Part shown: positions 35,416-42,677 of the stretch, one piece after another | How positions within the stretch are numbered: the stretch's first letter is position 1 | How the letters are laid out: the number at the start of each line of letters is the position of its first letter | Source: Streptomyces sp. STR69 | Lineage (GTDB): Bacteria > Actinomycetota > Actinomycetes > Streptomycetales > Streptomycetaceae | Direction: 5' to 3' | DNA length: 50,165 bases | NCBI RefSeq assembly: GCF_024519455.1 | Contig: NZ_JALJRY010000002.1 | Location: forward strand, 157,791 to 207,955 | Translations under genes and position numbers: made by a program | Notes under the pieces: model-generated | What the model was told of the DNA's origin: nothing | Databases searched by the model: none | Seen by the model: the letters and a program-made list of their open reading frames with translations, nothing else

Positions 35416-36003
35416 GTGGGCACGTCGAACTCGGCCGAGCCCGATGCCCAGCAGGGAGACCCCAGCGTGAGCGACTTCGTCGTCCAGCAGATCGTCAGGC
35501 CCGAACGCACCGTATCGGGCCCGTGGTTGGAGGTGATCGCCTCGAATCTCGACTACCACCGGGCGACCTTCCTGTGGAAGTGCGAGGGCCTCTCGGACGC
35601 ACAACTGCGGCTACGCCCCCTGGGGTCCTCGGAGTTGACCCTGCTGGGGCTCATGCGCCATCTGCAGGGGGTCGAACGTGCCTGGTTCCAGCGGACGTTG
35701 GCCGGCACGACGCCCGGCTTCTTCCCCTATCGGACCTACGTCACGACCGACGGCGGTGAGTGGTACGACGAGTCGGACGCGACGCCGGCCAGGCAGGTCT
35801 ACGAGGACTACCTCAACGCATGCGAGGAGTCGCGGCAGGTGTTCGCGGGCGTGACCGTCGACCTCGCGCGCATCGTGCCGAACCCGGAATTCGGTGACAC
35901 CGACGTGCGGTTCGTCCTTGAGCACGTGATCGAGGAGTACGCCCGCCACGTCGGCCACGCGGATCTCCTCCGCGAGGCCATCGACGGCACCACCGGCGAG
36001 TGA
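35416..36003 (+). CDS. DinB/DUF664-family protein
   Basis: A 195-residue four-helix-bundle protein of the DinB superfamily, probably a metal- and mycothiol-dependent enzyme of unknown reaction. The metal-ligand histidines are in LLGLMRHLQGVERAWF and EEYARHVGHADLLRE, as in DUF664 members. I chose GTG 35416, with GAGAGG six bases upstream. The open frame extends further upstream without a ribosome site. A terminator with an A-run follows the stop directly. Confidence 0.88.
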   Translation: MGTSNSAEPDAQQGDPSVSDFVVQQIVRPERTVSGPWLEVIASNLDYHRATFLWKCEGLSDAQLRLRPLGSSELTLLGLMRHLQGVERAWFQRTLAGTTPGFFPYRTYVTTDGGEWYDESDATPARQVYEDYLNACEESRQVFAGVTVDLARIVPNPEFGDTDVRFVLEHVIEEYARHVGHADLLREAIDGTTGE

Positions 36004-36005
36004 CC

Positions 36006-36023
36006 CTGCCCGATGTCGGGCAG
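36006..36023 (+). terminator. Terminator hairpin after the DinB gene
   Basis: CTGCCCG (36006-36012) pairs with CGGGCAG (36017-36023) around the loop ATGT, followed by four A residues, 2 nt after the stop. The stem is short and compact. Confidence 0.65.
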
Positions 36024-36044
36024 AAAAGTGGAGGTCGCGCGGCC

Positions 36045-36050
36045 TAGGGT
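36045..36050 (+). promoter_or_regulatory. Putative -10 of the broken LysE gene
   Basis: TAGGGT lies 8 nt before the GTG at 36059 with no Shine-Dalgarno, the layout of a leaderless promoter. It appears intact although the gene downstream is truncated. Confidence 0.35.
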
Positions 36051-36058
36051 CGTCGTTC

Positions 36059-36676
36059 GTGATCGCCATAGACGCCTTGTGGACCTTCTCTCTGATGGTC
36101 GGACTGCTCACCGTCACTCCCGGCCTGGACACCGCGCTCATCCTGCGCACCGCCGGCCTCGGCCACCGCCGTCGTGCCTGGGGCGTGGTCCTCGGCATCC
36201 AGAGCGGCACGCTGATCTGGGGCGTGCTCACCTCGCTCGGTGTGACCGCACTCCTGACCGCCTCCCACCTCGCCTACGAAGTACTCCGCTGGGCCGGGGC
36301 CGCGTACCTCATGTGGATGGGAGGCAGGCTGCTGTGGACCTCCTGGCGCCGCTCGGCGGACGAGCAAGCCCACGGCGCTGTAGACGTCCAGCGTCGCCGT
36401 GTTCAGGGCGATGAGACCCCGGGCGAGCCGTTCGGCGCGTTGGCGGGCACGGGCGTAGCGCAGGGTGGCGGTGACGGTGGCAGCAGGGTGGAGAGCGCGA
36501 CCAAGGAGCTGACCGGAGTGCGCAGTTCGTGGCTGACGTCGGTCCAGAACCGGGTCTTGGCCTCGCCGGCCGTCAGCAACTGGCACACGGTGGGGTGGCA
36601 GGAGATGAGGGCGTCGATACCTACGATCCGGATCACCCGCAGCACGGCCGGCCGGGTACCGGCCGCGCGCAGCTAG
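36059..36676 (+). pseudogene. LysE-type exporter, truncated after about 100 residues
   Basis: The first 100 residues (LMVGLLTVTPGLDTALILRT, GVVLGIQSGTLIWGVLTSLG, VLRWAGAAYLMWMGGRLLW) are clear LysE/RhtB-family sequence with three hydrophobic helices. From about 36360 the frame stays open, but the residues become Gly-, Arg- and Thr-rich with no membrane segments. The opposite strand there encodes histidine-kinase-like and STAS sequence. The second half of the usual 205-residue exporter is therefore missing, replaced by foreign sequence in inverse orientation. It is almost certainly non-functional. Confidence 0.75.
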
Positions 36677-36957
36677 CCCTGAGTCCCAACGGCCGCACGG
36701 TGGGCGGAGATCAGCGCGTTGATGCCGCTGGAGTCCATGAACGTCAGGTCGGTGAGATCGACGACGGTCCGTGGCGGCATGTCAGCGACTCGCGGCTTCA
36801 GCGCCTCCTCGACGAAGTCGCGTGCCGCGTGGTCGAGTTCACCGCGCAGAGCGACGATCCGTACACCGTCGACGATGAGGCGACCGACCGTCAGACGGTC
36901 GGGGTGGGGCGGGCGTACGTCTGTCACCGTCATGATCAATTCGAGGAGGGAGAACAT
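36403..36957 (-). pseudogene. STAS anti-anti-sigma gene with in-frame TAG, fused to a histidine-kinase fragment
   Basis: The first 94 residues encode a STAS domain (LTVGRLIVDGVRIVALRGEL, VVDLTDLTFMDSSGINALIS with the phospho-acceptor Ser). A TAG at 36673-36675 interrupts it where family members commonly have Trp. In the same frame the missing end follows (LRVIRIVGIDALISCHPTV, then CQLLTAG), so this is a nonsense mutation, not a frameshift. The frame then runs directly into TRFWTDVSHELRTPVSSLVA, a HisKA phospho-acceptor segment of a different family, and ends at 36403. Another frame nearby has YARARQRAERLARGLIALNT, possibly a third remnant. The short product ending at 36673 could still be made, but lacks the last helix. 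Confidence 0.75.
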
Positions 36958-37013
36958 GAGGTACGCCGTGCAGGGTAGGCGTCGGCGGACAACGGGAACG
37001 AAGGTGACACCGA

Positions 37014-37484
37014 GTGGAGCCTGCCGACGGTGACGACGAAGACGAGCCGAGCACCCGCCCCATGACCACTGCTGTCGCTCTGAGCGGCGACGGCACCTCC
37101 ATCGGCGAAGCGCGTGACCTCGCGACGGAATTTCTCCGCCGTGCCGGGGCGGACCACGGTGTGGCCGTCTCCGCCCGGGCCGTGGACCTCACGCGACTGG
37201 TGGTCAGCGAACTGGTCACCAACGCTCGCCGACACGCCCCCGGCCCGCTGCGGATGGAACTGCGCATCACGGACGACGCGGTGGAGGTGACCGTACGGGA
37301 CACCGCGCGTGTCCAGCTCGTCGCCCGCCCGGTGGATCCGCGCCGAGTCGGTCAGCACGGACTGGAGATCGTCATGGCCGTCGTCCAGGCGTTCCAGGTC
37401 CGCCTCGAACCGACCGGCAAGAGCGTCACCGCCCGCATCGCCCTGGGCGACCGCCGTACCGACCCTCCGCCCGGCACTTCGTGA
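37014..37484 (+). CDS. ATP-binding anti-sigma-type kinase (RsbW-like HATPase)
   Basis: A 156-residue single GHKL ATPase domain of the Streptomyces serine-kinase-like anti-sigma family. The N-box is VDLTRLVVSELVTNARRHAP, followed by VEVTVRDTARVQL (G1-type region) and GQHGLEIVMAVVQAF. The GTG at 37014 or the ATG at 37062 may be the start. It converges on a SigF-type sigma gene and lies beside a broken STAS gene. Together they look like a partner-switching module whose antagonist has been lost. Confidence 0.85.
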   Translation: MEPADGDDEDEPSTRPMTTAVALSGDGTSIGEARDLATEFLRRAGADHGVAVSARAVDLTRLVVSELVTNARRHAPGPLRMELRITDDAVEVTVRDTARVQLVARPVDPRRVGQHGLEIVMAVVQAFQVRLEPTGKSVTARIALGDRRTDPPPGTS

Positions 37485-37497
37485 GATCCGCGGCTCA

Positions 37498-38370
37498 TCA
37501 GGTCAGCAGTCCGCTGCGGAGTTTGGTGAGGGTGCGGGAGAGGAGACGGGAGACGTGCATCTGGGAGACGTGCAGTTCGCGGCCGATCTCGGCCTGGGTC
37601 AGCTCCTGGCCGAAGCGCATCTCGATGATGGCCCGTTCCCGCTCGTCGAGCCGCTGGAGCAGCGGGCCGAGCGTGTGGAGATCCTCGAAGAGTTCCAGCG
37701 CGGGGTCCGTGTCGCCCATGATGTCCGCGTACTTCGGCGCGCCGTCGTCGGTCTCGGCCTCGCCACCCGGGGTGTCGATGGAGCCCGCGACATACCCGTT
37801 CGCGGCGATGAGGCCGTCGATGACCTCGTCGTCGGTCAGGTCCAGGTGGGCGGCGAGTTCCTTCACCGTGGGGGTGCGGCCCAGTTCGGTGGTGAGCGTC
37901 TCCTTGCTCTTGGCGAGGGCGACCCGGAGTTCCTGGAGGCGGCGCGGAACGTGGACGGCCCAGGTGGTGTCGCGGAAGAACCGCTTGATCTCGCCGACGA
38001 TGTAGGGGATCGCGAAGGAGGTGAACTCGACCTCGCGCGTCAGGTCGAAGCGGTCGATGGCCTTGATCAGGCCGATCGTGCCGACCTGGACGACGTCCTC
38101 CATGTCGCCGTTGCCGCGGTTGCGGAAGCGGCGGGCGGCGAAGCGCACCAACGACAGGTTCATCTCGATGAGCGTGTTGCGCGCGTACTGGTACTCGTGG
38201 GTGCCCTCCTCCAGGACCCGGAGCCGGTCCAGGAACAGCTTGGACAGTAAGCGCGCGTCCTTGGGGGCGACCTTGCCGGCGTCCTCGATCCACGGCAGGT
38301 CGTCGGTCACCTCGGGGGTTTGCGCGGTCGCGGCGTCGGTCGCTCGGCGGGCATTCACGGAAAGGGTCAC
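37498..38370 (-). CDS. SigB/SigF/SigG-family RNA polymerase sigma factor
   Basis: A 290-residue group 3 sigma factor. Region 2 is visible in NLSLVRFAARRFRNRGNGDM, DVVQVGTIGLIKAIDRFD and FTSFAIPYIVGEIKRFFRD. Region 3 begins VPRRLQELRVAL. Region 4 is LDERERAIIEMRFGQELTQA followed by EIGRELHVSQMHVSRLLSRT. It directs stress or developmental transcription and is probably held by an RsbW-like anti-sigma factor, one of which is encoded convergently 13 nt away. Confidence 0.93.
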   Translation of the reverse strand: MTLSVNARRATDAATAQTPEVTDDLPWIEDAGKVAPKDARLLSKLFLDRLRVLEEGTHEYQYARNTLIEMNLSLVRFAARRFRNRGNGDMEDVVQVGTIGLIKAIDRFDLTREVEFTSFAIPYIVGEIKRFFRDTTWAVHVPRRLQELRVALAKSKETLTTELGRTPTVKELAAHLDLTDDEVIDGLIAANGYVAGSIDTPGGEAETDDGAPKYADIMGDTDPALELFEDLHTLGPLLQRLDERERAIIEMRFGQELTQAEIGRELHVSQMHVSRLLSRTLTKLRSGLLT

Positions 38371-38440
38371 GGTGCCGCCTCAGGTGGAAAGCAGGACAGG
38401 CCTCTTCTGCCCCCTCCGGCCGGATGTATGTTCGGGTGCG

Positions 38441-38650
38441 CTATTCGTCCGATTCATCCGACGGGGCGGCCTGCGTGCTCTGCTCGGAGGGACGCCGCTC
38501 GGCGTCGCCCGACGCGGAAGCCTCCTGGGCCTCGTCGTCCGGTGTGCGGGGAAGAACCGCCTCCTCTGCTTCGTCCCGGGCCTCCGGGTCGCCGCTCTCC
38601 CCGGGAGCCTGCGACGGAGGTGTGGGCGGCGGGTGCTCGTGCTTGTTCAT
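38441..38650 (-). CDS. Small acidic proline/glutamate-rich protein
   Basis: A 69-residue protein with AGGAG five bases before the ATG at 38650, a much better start than the longer frame above it. It is Pro-rich at the start and acidic throughout (EARDEAEEAVLPRTPDDEAQ), ends SDESDE, and is probably disordered. No known domain. It lies 70 nt upstream of the sigma gene in the same direction and could share its transcript. Confidence 0.6.
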   Translation of the reverse strand: MNKHEHPPPTPPSQAPGESGDPEARDEAEEAVLPRTPDDEAQEASASGDAERRPSEQSTQAAPSDESDE

Positions 38651-38709
38651 CGTCGCTCCTGGTGTGTGGTGAGGGCTTTGCGCCCACTTGGCCGTCGAGT
38701 GCCCCGAAA

Positions 38710-38919
38710 TCATCCGATCAGACGCCTCAGTGGCCGGGGTATTACTGGCCGCGTATGCCGCTCTTGCACACCCGCTGAGTGATCGACCGTCGACCGGAGC
38801 TTGACGTTGCGTTTTTGGGAGGGATCGCGAAGTGCCGCGAATGCCCCGCCCTCGGCGAGGTGATATCGCTCCATGGCGATGCCCATGGCTTTCCTTATGA
38901 CGTGGCGGGTGGTCAACAC
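38710..38919 (-). pseudogene. ANTAR-domain remnant
   Basis: A 69-residue frame starting GTG at 38919. RHVIRKAMGIAMERYHLAEG and GAFAALRDPSQKRNVKLR match the RNA-binding ANTAR domain. No GAF or receiver domain precedes it, and the tail is unrelated, Arg- and Pro-rich sequence. It is most likely the leftover 3' part of a GAF-ANTAR gene. Confidence 0.6.
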
Positions 38920-38971
38920 GGCCCACCCGTTTCGCCGTTCCGCAAGGGAAACTCGCTACTCTCCGTGCTGA

Positions 38972-39390
38972 TCATTGCTCCGGGGTGGCGCCCGGGGAGC
39001 GCGGCTCCCGCAGGTCGGCACACTCGATCGCAGGAGATCTCAGGACGAGTGCTCGGAACCAGTCCCGCCGCTTGGGTTTCCCACGGTCACAAGGGGTGGT
39101 CAGTGAAACAGGTGCATGGCCGGGAGGCGCATTCGAATGTGTCGAGGTCAGGGGGAGTTGCCGGCTGGGTAGTTCCAGGCGGAGTTCGTAGCCGCCGTCG
39201 GTCGTCGGGCCGGAGGCGATGGCCCCGGCCGCTCTCGCCTCCGCGTCCGGGTTACCGACCTGGAGTGCTCCGGCGGTCACGGCGATGAGGCTGACCTGGT
39301 GGGAGACGACATCGTGCATCTCGCGGGCGAGCTGGGCGCGTTCCTTCGCCAACACCGTCTGCGCCGTGAGGTACTCGCCCTGTGCCTGAC
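38972..39390 (-). pseudogene. Histidine-kinase (NarL type) remnant with internal deletion
   Basis: In one minus-strand frame the HisKA_3 segment LAKERAQLAREMHDVVSHQV, then SLIAVTAGALQV, runs after a short spacer directly into PTTDGGYELRLELPSRQ. The latter resembles the very end of the ATPase domain of such kinases. The sensor region, most of the ATPase domain and a normal start are missing. The upstream end abuts an acyltransferase-like fragment on the other strand at about 39385. Confidence 0.7.
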
Positions 39391-39676
39391 GGTCGCCGAC
39401 CGGATGCCCCGCCTCACCCGGTCGCTGGCACCCGTCTCCGCGGTCGGCACGATGGCCCTGACCGTCTACGTCCTGCACATCGTCGCCCTCTGGCTCCTGA
39501 CCGATGCCTGGCACATGGCCGCCGTCGAGGACGAGACGATGTCCGGGCTGCCGGTGCTGCTCGCCTTCATCGCCGCCGCCCTGCTGCTGGCCACCGTGTG
39601 GACCCGTCACTTCAGGCGCGGGCCCCTGGAGCACCGACTGCACGCAGCCACCCGGCCCGCGCGCCACATCAAGTAG
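39380..39676 (+). pseudogene. C-terminal fragment of a DUF418/acyltransferase-like membrane protein
   Basis: About 95 residues with LAPVSAVGTMALTVYVLHIV, LPVLLAFIAAALLLATVW and HFRRGPLEHRLHA. This matches the last helices and the FRRGPLE signature of DUF418/heparan-glucosaminide acetyltransferase-like proteins. The rest of the 350-400 residue protein is absent. Its stop overlaps the convergent TetR gene by 8 nt. Confidence 0.65.
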
Positions 39677-40289
39677 CTTCCGGCAGCAGTGCCCGCAGCG
39701 CCATCCTCGTCAGATCTGCCTCGACGTCGTCCCGGTCCGGGACGACGGCCGCGCGGAAGGAACGCCCCGCGAGGAGAGAGATGAGCCACCAGGCAGCGGT
39801 GTGCGGGTCGACGTCGTCGCGTACATTGCCGGCCGACTGGCCACGGCTCAGCAGCTCGGCGAGCGTGTCGGCGAAGTGCTGGTGGACCTGGCGGAGGGCC
39901 TCGCCGAGCTCCTGGTCGTGGGCCAGGGCGGTGGCGTCGGCGAAGAGGAAGCCGTGGGAGCCGGGCTGGTGGAACCGGTCCATGTGGGCGGGATCCAGGA
40001 AGGCGGCCAGCACTTCGGGAACCGGGCGGCCCGAGTCGGCGGCCTGGTGCAGGAGCGTGGAGACCGCGTCGGTGGCGTGGTCGAGGGCCGCCCGGTAGAG
40101 CGCGGACTTGGAGCCGAAGTTCTGGAACACCACCGGCTCGGTGACCCCGACCTTCTTGGCGATGTCGGAGACCTTGCCGCGCTGGTAGCCCGTCTCGGAG
40201 AAGACCTCCGTGGCCGCGGAGAGGATCGACGCACGCCGCTCGGCGGCTGGAAGGCGCGTGCGGGGGCGGGACTCGGTCACGACAGCCAT
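39669..40289 (-). CDS. TetR-family repressor next to a methyltransferase
   Basis: A 206-residue regulator. The helix-turn-helix is ERRASILSAATEVFSETGYQ, VSDIAKKVGVTEPVVFQNFG and SKSALY, typical TetR. The C-terminal domain is a generic ligand-binding bundle. It is divergent from a methyltransferase gene, and two perfect 16-bp palindromes lie between them, one 23 nt from its ATG. Mutual repression by this protein is likely. Confidence 0.9.
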   Translation of the reverse strand: MAVVTESRPRTRLPAAERRASILSAATEVFSETGYQRGKVSDIAKKVGVTEPVVFQNFGSKSALYRAALDHATDAVSTLLHQAADSGRPVPEVLAAFLDPAHMDRFHQPGSHGFLFADATALAHDQELGEALRQVHQHFADTLAELLSRGQSAGNVRDDVDPHTAAWWLISLLAGRSFRAAVVPDRDDVEADLTRMALRALLPEAT

Positions 40290-40311
40290 GGTAGGCGCTC
40301 TTGCGGCATTT

Positions 40312-40355
40312 CTTAGTCGCGACTAAGTTGGAGTCGGTACTTAGTCATGACTAAG
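40312..40355. promoter_or_regulatory. Two perfect 16-bp TetR operators
   Basis: CTTAGTCGCGACTAAG (40312-40327) and CTTAGTCATGACTAAG (40340-40355) are both perfect palindromes with identical CTTAGTC arms, 28 bp apart start to start. A rightward promoter (TTGCGG at 40301, 17-nt spacer, TAAGTT at 40324) overlaps the first. The second lies just before the methyltransferase ribosome site, so binding would block transcription. Confidence 0.8.
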
Positions 40356-40370
40356 TTATGGAGGAGGGTC

Positions 40371-41033
40371 ATGAACCTCGGACGCCTCATGCAGGGCAAG
40401 CCGCACGCGGACACGCCCGGCGTGACCATCGCGACCCCTCGCGCCTACGAACTGTTCGGCGACGTCTGTTTCGTCGGCCGCCGCAACCGCGCCTTCACCC
40501 GCCTCGCCGAACTCAGCGGCGCCGAACCGGGCGACCGCGTCCTGGATGTCGGCTGCGGCACCGGCTACCTGAGCCGGCGCATGGCAGCCCGGGTCGGCGC
40601 GGACGGTGCGGTGACCGGAGTGGACCCCTCGCCGCCGGTCCTGGACTACGCCCGCCGCAAGAAGCAACGCGCCGGCAGCGCCCCCTGCGCCTACCAGGAA
40701 GGCATCGCCGAATCCCTCGATCTGCCGGACGGCTCCTTCGACGCCGTCGTCACCAGCCTGATGCTGCATCACCTGCCCGAGGAACTCCGTCCCGCGGCGC
40801 TGCGCGAGATGCACCGCGTCCTGCGGCCCGGCGGACGGCTGCTGGTCGTCGAGTTCCGGCCGCCGAAGAGCCGGCTGGGTCGTCGACTGGTGCACGGTGG
40901 CGCGGGCCATGCCATGGCGCACAACCGCGTGGACCTGCTCGGCGGTCTCATCGCGGACGCGGGCTTCGAGGTCGGCGGGCACGGCGATGTACGACCCTGG
41001 CTGTCGTACGTGCGGGCGACGCGGACGCGGTAG
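40371..41033 (+). CDS. SAM-dependent methyltransferase (class I)
   Basis: A 220-residue Rossmann-fold methyltransferase. Motif I is VLDVGCGTGYLSRRMA, then VTGVDPSP (post-I), FDAVVTSLMLHHL (motif II region) and [13 protein letters not shown] (post-II). GGAGGAGG lies just before the ATG at 40371, which I prefer to the ATG at 40347 inside the operator. The substrate is unknown. It is controlled by the divergent TetR protein, and an inducible role such as detoxification is possible (inference). Confidence 0.9.
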   Translation: MNLGRLMQGKPHADTPGVTIATPRAYELFGDVCFVGRRNRAFTRLAELSGAEPGDRVLDVGCGTGYLSRRMAARVGADGAVTGVDPSPPVLDYARRKKQRAGSAPCAYQEGIAESLDLPDGSFDAVVTSLMLHHLPEELRPAALREMHRVLRPGGRLLVVEFRPPKSRLGRRLVHGGAGHAMAHNRVDLLGGLIADAGFEVGGHGDVRPWLSYVRATRTR

Positions 41034-41473
41034 TGGCAGGGTGCCGGCCACGCCTCATGGTGTGTGGTGGGCCGTGGTGACTTCAACCCATATGTCCCGC
41101 CTGTGTCGTTCTGGTGGTGTACCGGCCCCGGTGCGGATGGCGGGGCTGCCCCGGGCGGCTCTGGCGGACCGCTCCACGCCTCGCCACGCGAGCCCGTGCT
41201 CCGCCCCACTGTGTCGTACTCCGAGGCCCCCTTTCGGCGTGCTCACCACTGCCTGAACAGCCGTGGACGGCTGGGCGGCGATGCGCACGTTCCCGCACGA
41301 ACCATCCGGCAGACCACACTCGCGGGCGGCCCGACCGGGCTGCCGCCCGGGGGTAATGGGTGTTCGGCTCGCGGATGGCCGGCCGGGCCGAGGGCATGCC
41401 CGCGGCCATGCTGCTGAAGTCACCGTCGAGCGCGCCTGCTGTCCGAACCGACGCTCGGTCTCACCGTTGGCGC
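41034..41473. other. Intergenic region holding a decayed oxidoreductase fragment
   Basis: This 440-nt gap has no intact gene. A remnant of an FAD-dependent oxidoreductase occupies about 41360-41477 and is described separately. The rest shows no recognisable gene, RNA or strong hairpin. Confidence 0.5.
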
Positions 41474-41477
41474 TTAC
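41360..41477 (+). pseudogene. Frameshifted fragment of an FAD-dependent oxidoreductase
   Basis: The frame from 41360 encodes VFGSRMAGRAEGMPAAMLLK, then SPSSA. This lines up with VFGSPMASWAENMPAGMLLK, then SPPSA, of the intact oxidoreductase at 48968-50152. After one frame change, LLSEPTLGLTVGAYG corresponds to VLSAPSPGFTLDDYA. Only about 40 codons remain, corresponding to residues 30-70 of the intact protein. Confidence 0.7.
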
Positions 41478-42499
41478 GGCCTGCTCGCGGCATAGAACGG
41501 CATGTAGCTCACCTGGGTGATCTCGATGTTCTTGCCGGTGCGCGGGGCGTGGATGGCCTTGCCGTTGCCGATGTACATGCCGTTGTGCTGACTGTCGTTG
41601 TACCAGTAGATGATGTCGCCTGGCTGCAGGTCCGACTGGGACACCTTGCGGCCGGCGTCGTACATCTGCTTGACGGTGCGGGGCAGCGAGACGCCCGCCG
41701 AGCGCCAGGCCGCCCCCACCAGCCCTGAGCAGTCGAAGGAGTCGGGGCCGGTCGAGCCCCACTCGTAGGGTTTGCCGAGCTGGGCGTACGCGAAGTCGAT
41801 GGCGGTCCTGGCGCGTCCACTGGCCGGGCCGTTGTAGGTGGTCGGTGCGTCGCTGCTGCCGGCTGCGGTGTCCTCGCGCTGCTGGGCGGTGGCCATTTCG
41901 GCGCGCTGGGCGGCGGTGAGACTGTTCAGGAGCTTGCGCGCCTTGGTGAGTTTGGCCTGGACCTCGTCCTTCTTCTCCTTGGCCTTCGCCCGCGCCTCTT
42001 GAAGGGACTTCAGCCGCTCCGTGGCGTCCGCGCGTTCCTGGAGCAGTTCCCGTTGCTTGTTCCCCAGCGCGCGCAGGGAGTCGGCCTGCCGGTCGCCCGT
42101 GCGGCCGAGGACCTCGGCCTTCTCCAGATAGTCGTCCGGATCGCTGGAGAGGAAGAGCTGCACGGTCGGGTCGATGCCGCCGGTGCGGTACTGCGCCGCT
42201 GCCAACGGGCCCATGATCTCGCGCAGTTCGTTGATCTCCTGCTGTTTGCGGGCCAGCCGGTCCTGGGCGCTGTCCGCCTCGGCCTGGAGCTTCTTCTGCT
42301 TCTCCAGGACGCCGTTGTACTCCTCGGTGGGGGCTTCGGCCTCCTCGTAGAGCTGCTCGACCTGCTTGCGCACGTCGTCCACCGAGGGCTTGGGTGCCGC
42401 CTGGCTCTGCGTCGGCAGGAGGCTCACCGCACCGGCGGCCATGCCGAGGGTGGCTATCCGGGCGCGGCTGGGCGGCTTCGGCCGGCGGTGCGTTCCCAT
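41474..42499 (-). CDS. Secreted NlpC/P60 (C40) peptidoglycan hydrolase
   Basis: A 341-residue exported cell-wall peptidase. It has an N-terminal signal (RARIATLGMAAGAVSLL to SQAAP), then a long coiled coil (about 40-210: VEQLYEEAEAPTEEYNGVLE, LQEARAKAKEKKDEVQAKL). The C-terminal NlpC/P60 domain has catalytic Cys near residue 256 in FDCSGLV, the catalytic His in QHNGMYIGNG, and IHAPRTG. The layout matches RipA/Iap-type hydrolases that cut stem peptides at division. AGAGGAG lies about 10 nt before the ATG. Three 11-bp direct repeats lie upstream. Confidence 0.93.
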   Translation of the reverse strand: MGTHRRPKPPSRARIATLGMAAGAVSLLPTQSQAAPKPSVDDVRKQVEQLYEEAEAPTEEYNGVLEKQKKLQAEADSAQDRLARKQQEINELREIMGPLAAAQYRTGGIDPTVQLFLSSDPDDYLEKAEVLGRTGDRQADSLRALGNKQRELLQERADATERLKSLQEARAKAKEKKDEVQAKLTKARKLLNSLTAAQRAEMATAQQREDTAAGSSDAPTTYNGPASGRARTAIDFAYAQLGKPYEWGSTGPDSFDCSGLVGAAWRSAGVSLPRTVKQMYDAGRKVSQSDLQPGDIIYWYNDSQHNGMYIGNGKAIHAPRTGKNIEITQVSYMPFYAASRP

Positions 42500-42562
42500 C
42501 GTGGGGTGACTCCTCTGTGCGTCTGCGGACCCAGCGACGGACTGCGGCCGTCGGGCGGAAAC

Positions 42563-42592
42563 CGGTCAACGGACGGTCAATGGACGGTCAAG
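42563..42592 (-). promoter_or_regulatory. Three 11-bp direct repeats upstream of the NlpC/P60 gene
   Basis: On the plus strand CGGTCAA occurs at 42563, 42574 and 42585, with exact 11-bp spacing. Read on the gene strand the units are TTGACCGTCC, TTGACCGTCC and TTGACCGGTT. One copy per helical turn is typical of a regulator binding as tandem protomers. The last TTGACC could also serve as a -35. The site is 64-93 nt from the ATG. Confidence 0.6.
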
Positions 42593-42602
42593 TCGGATAG
42601 AA

Positions 42603-42618
42603 CTTAGTAGCTTGGTAG
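42603..42618. promoter_or_regulatory. Tandem CTTAGTAG/CTTGGTAG repeat
   Basis: Two adjacent 8-bp near-identical units between the M56 stop and the NlpC/P60 start. The GTAG-containing sequence could be a BlaI-type site, since a BlaI regulator is encoded just upstream. This is a weak prediction. Confidence 0.3.
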
Positions 42619-42677
42619 TTCGTGTTGCAAGTGAATCCGAATCCCAAGGGCCCGCGGGGAACAGGCCGTTCGCGATG

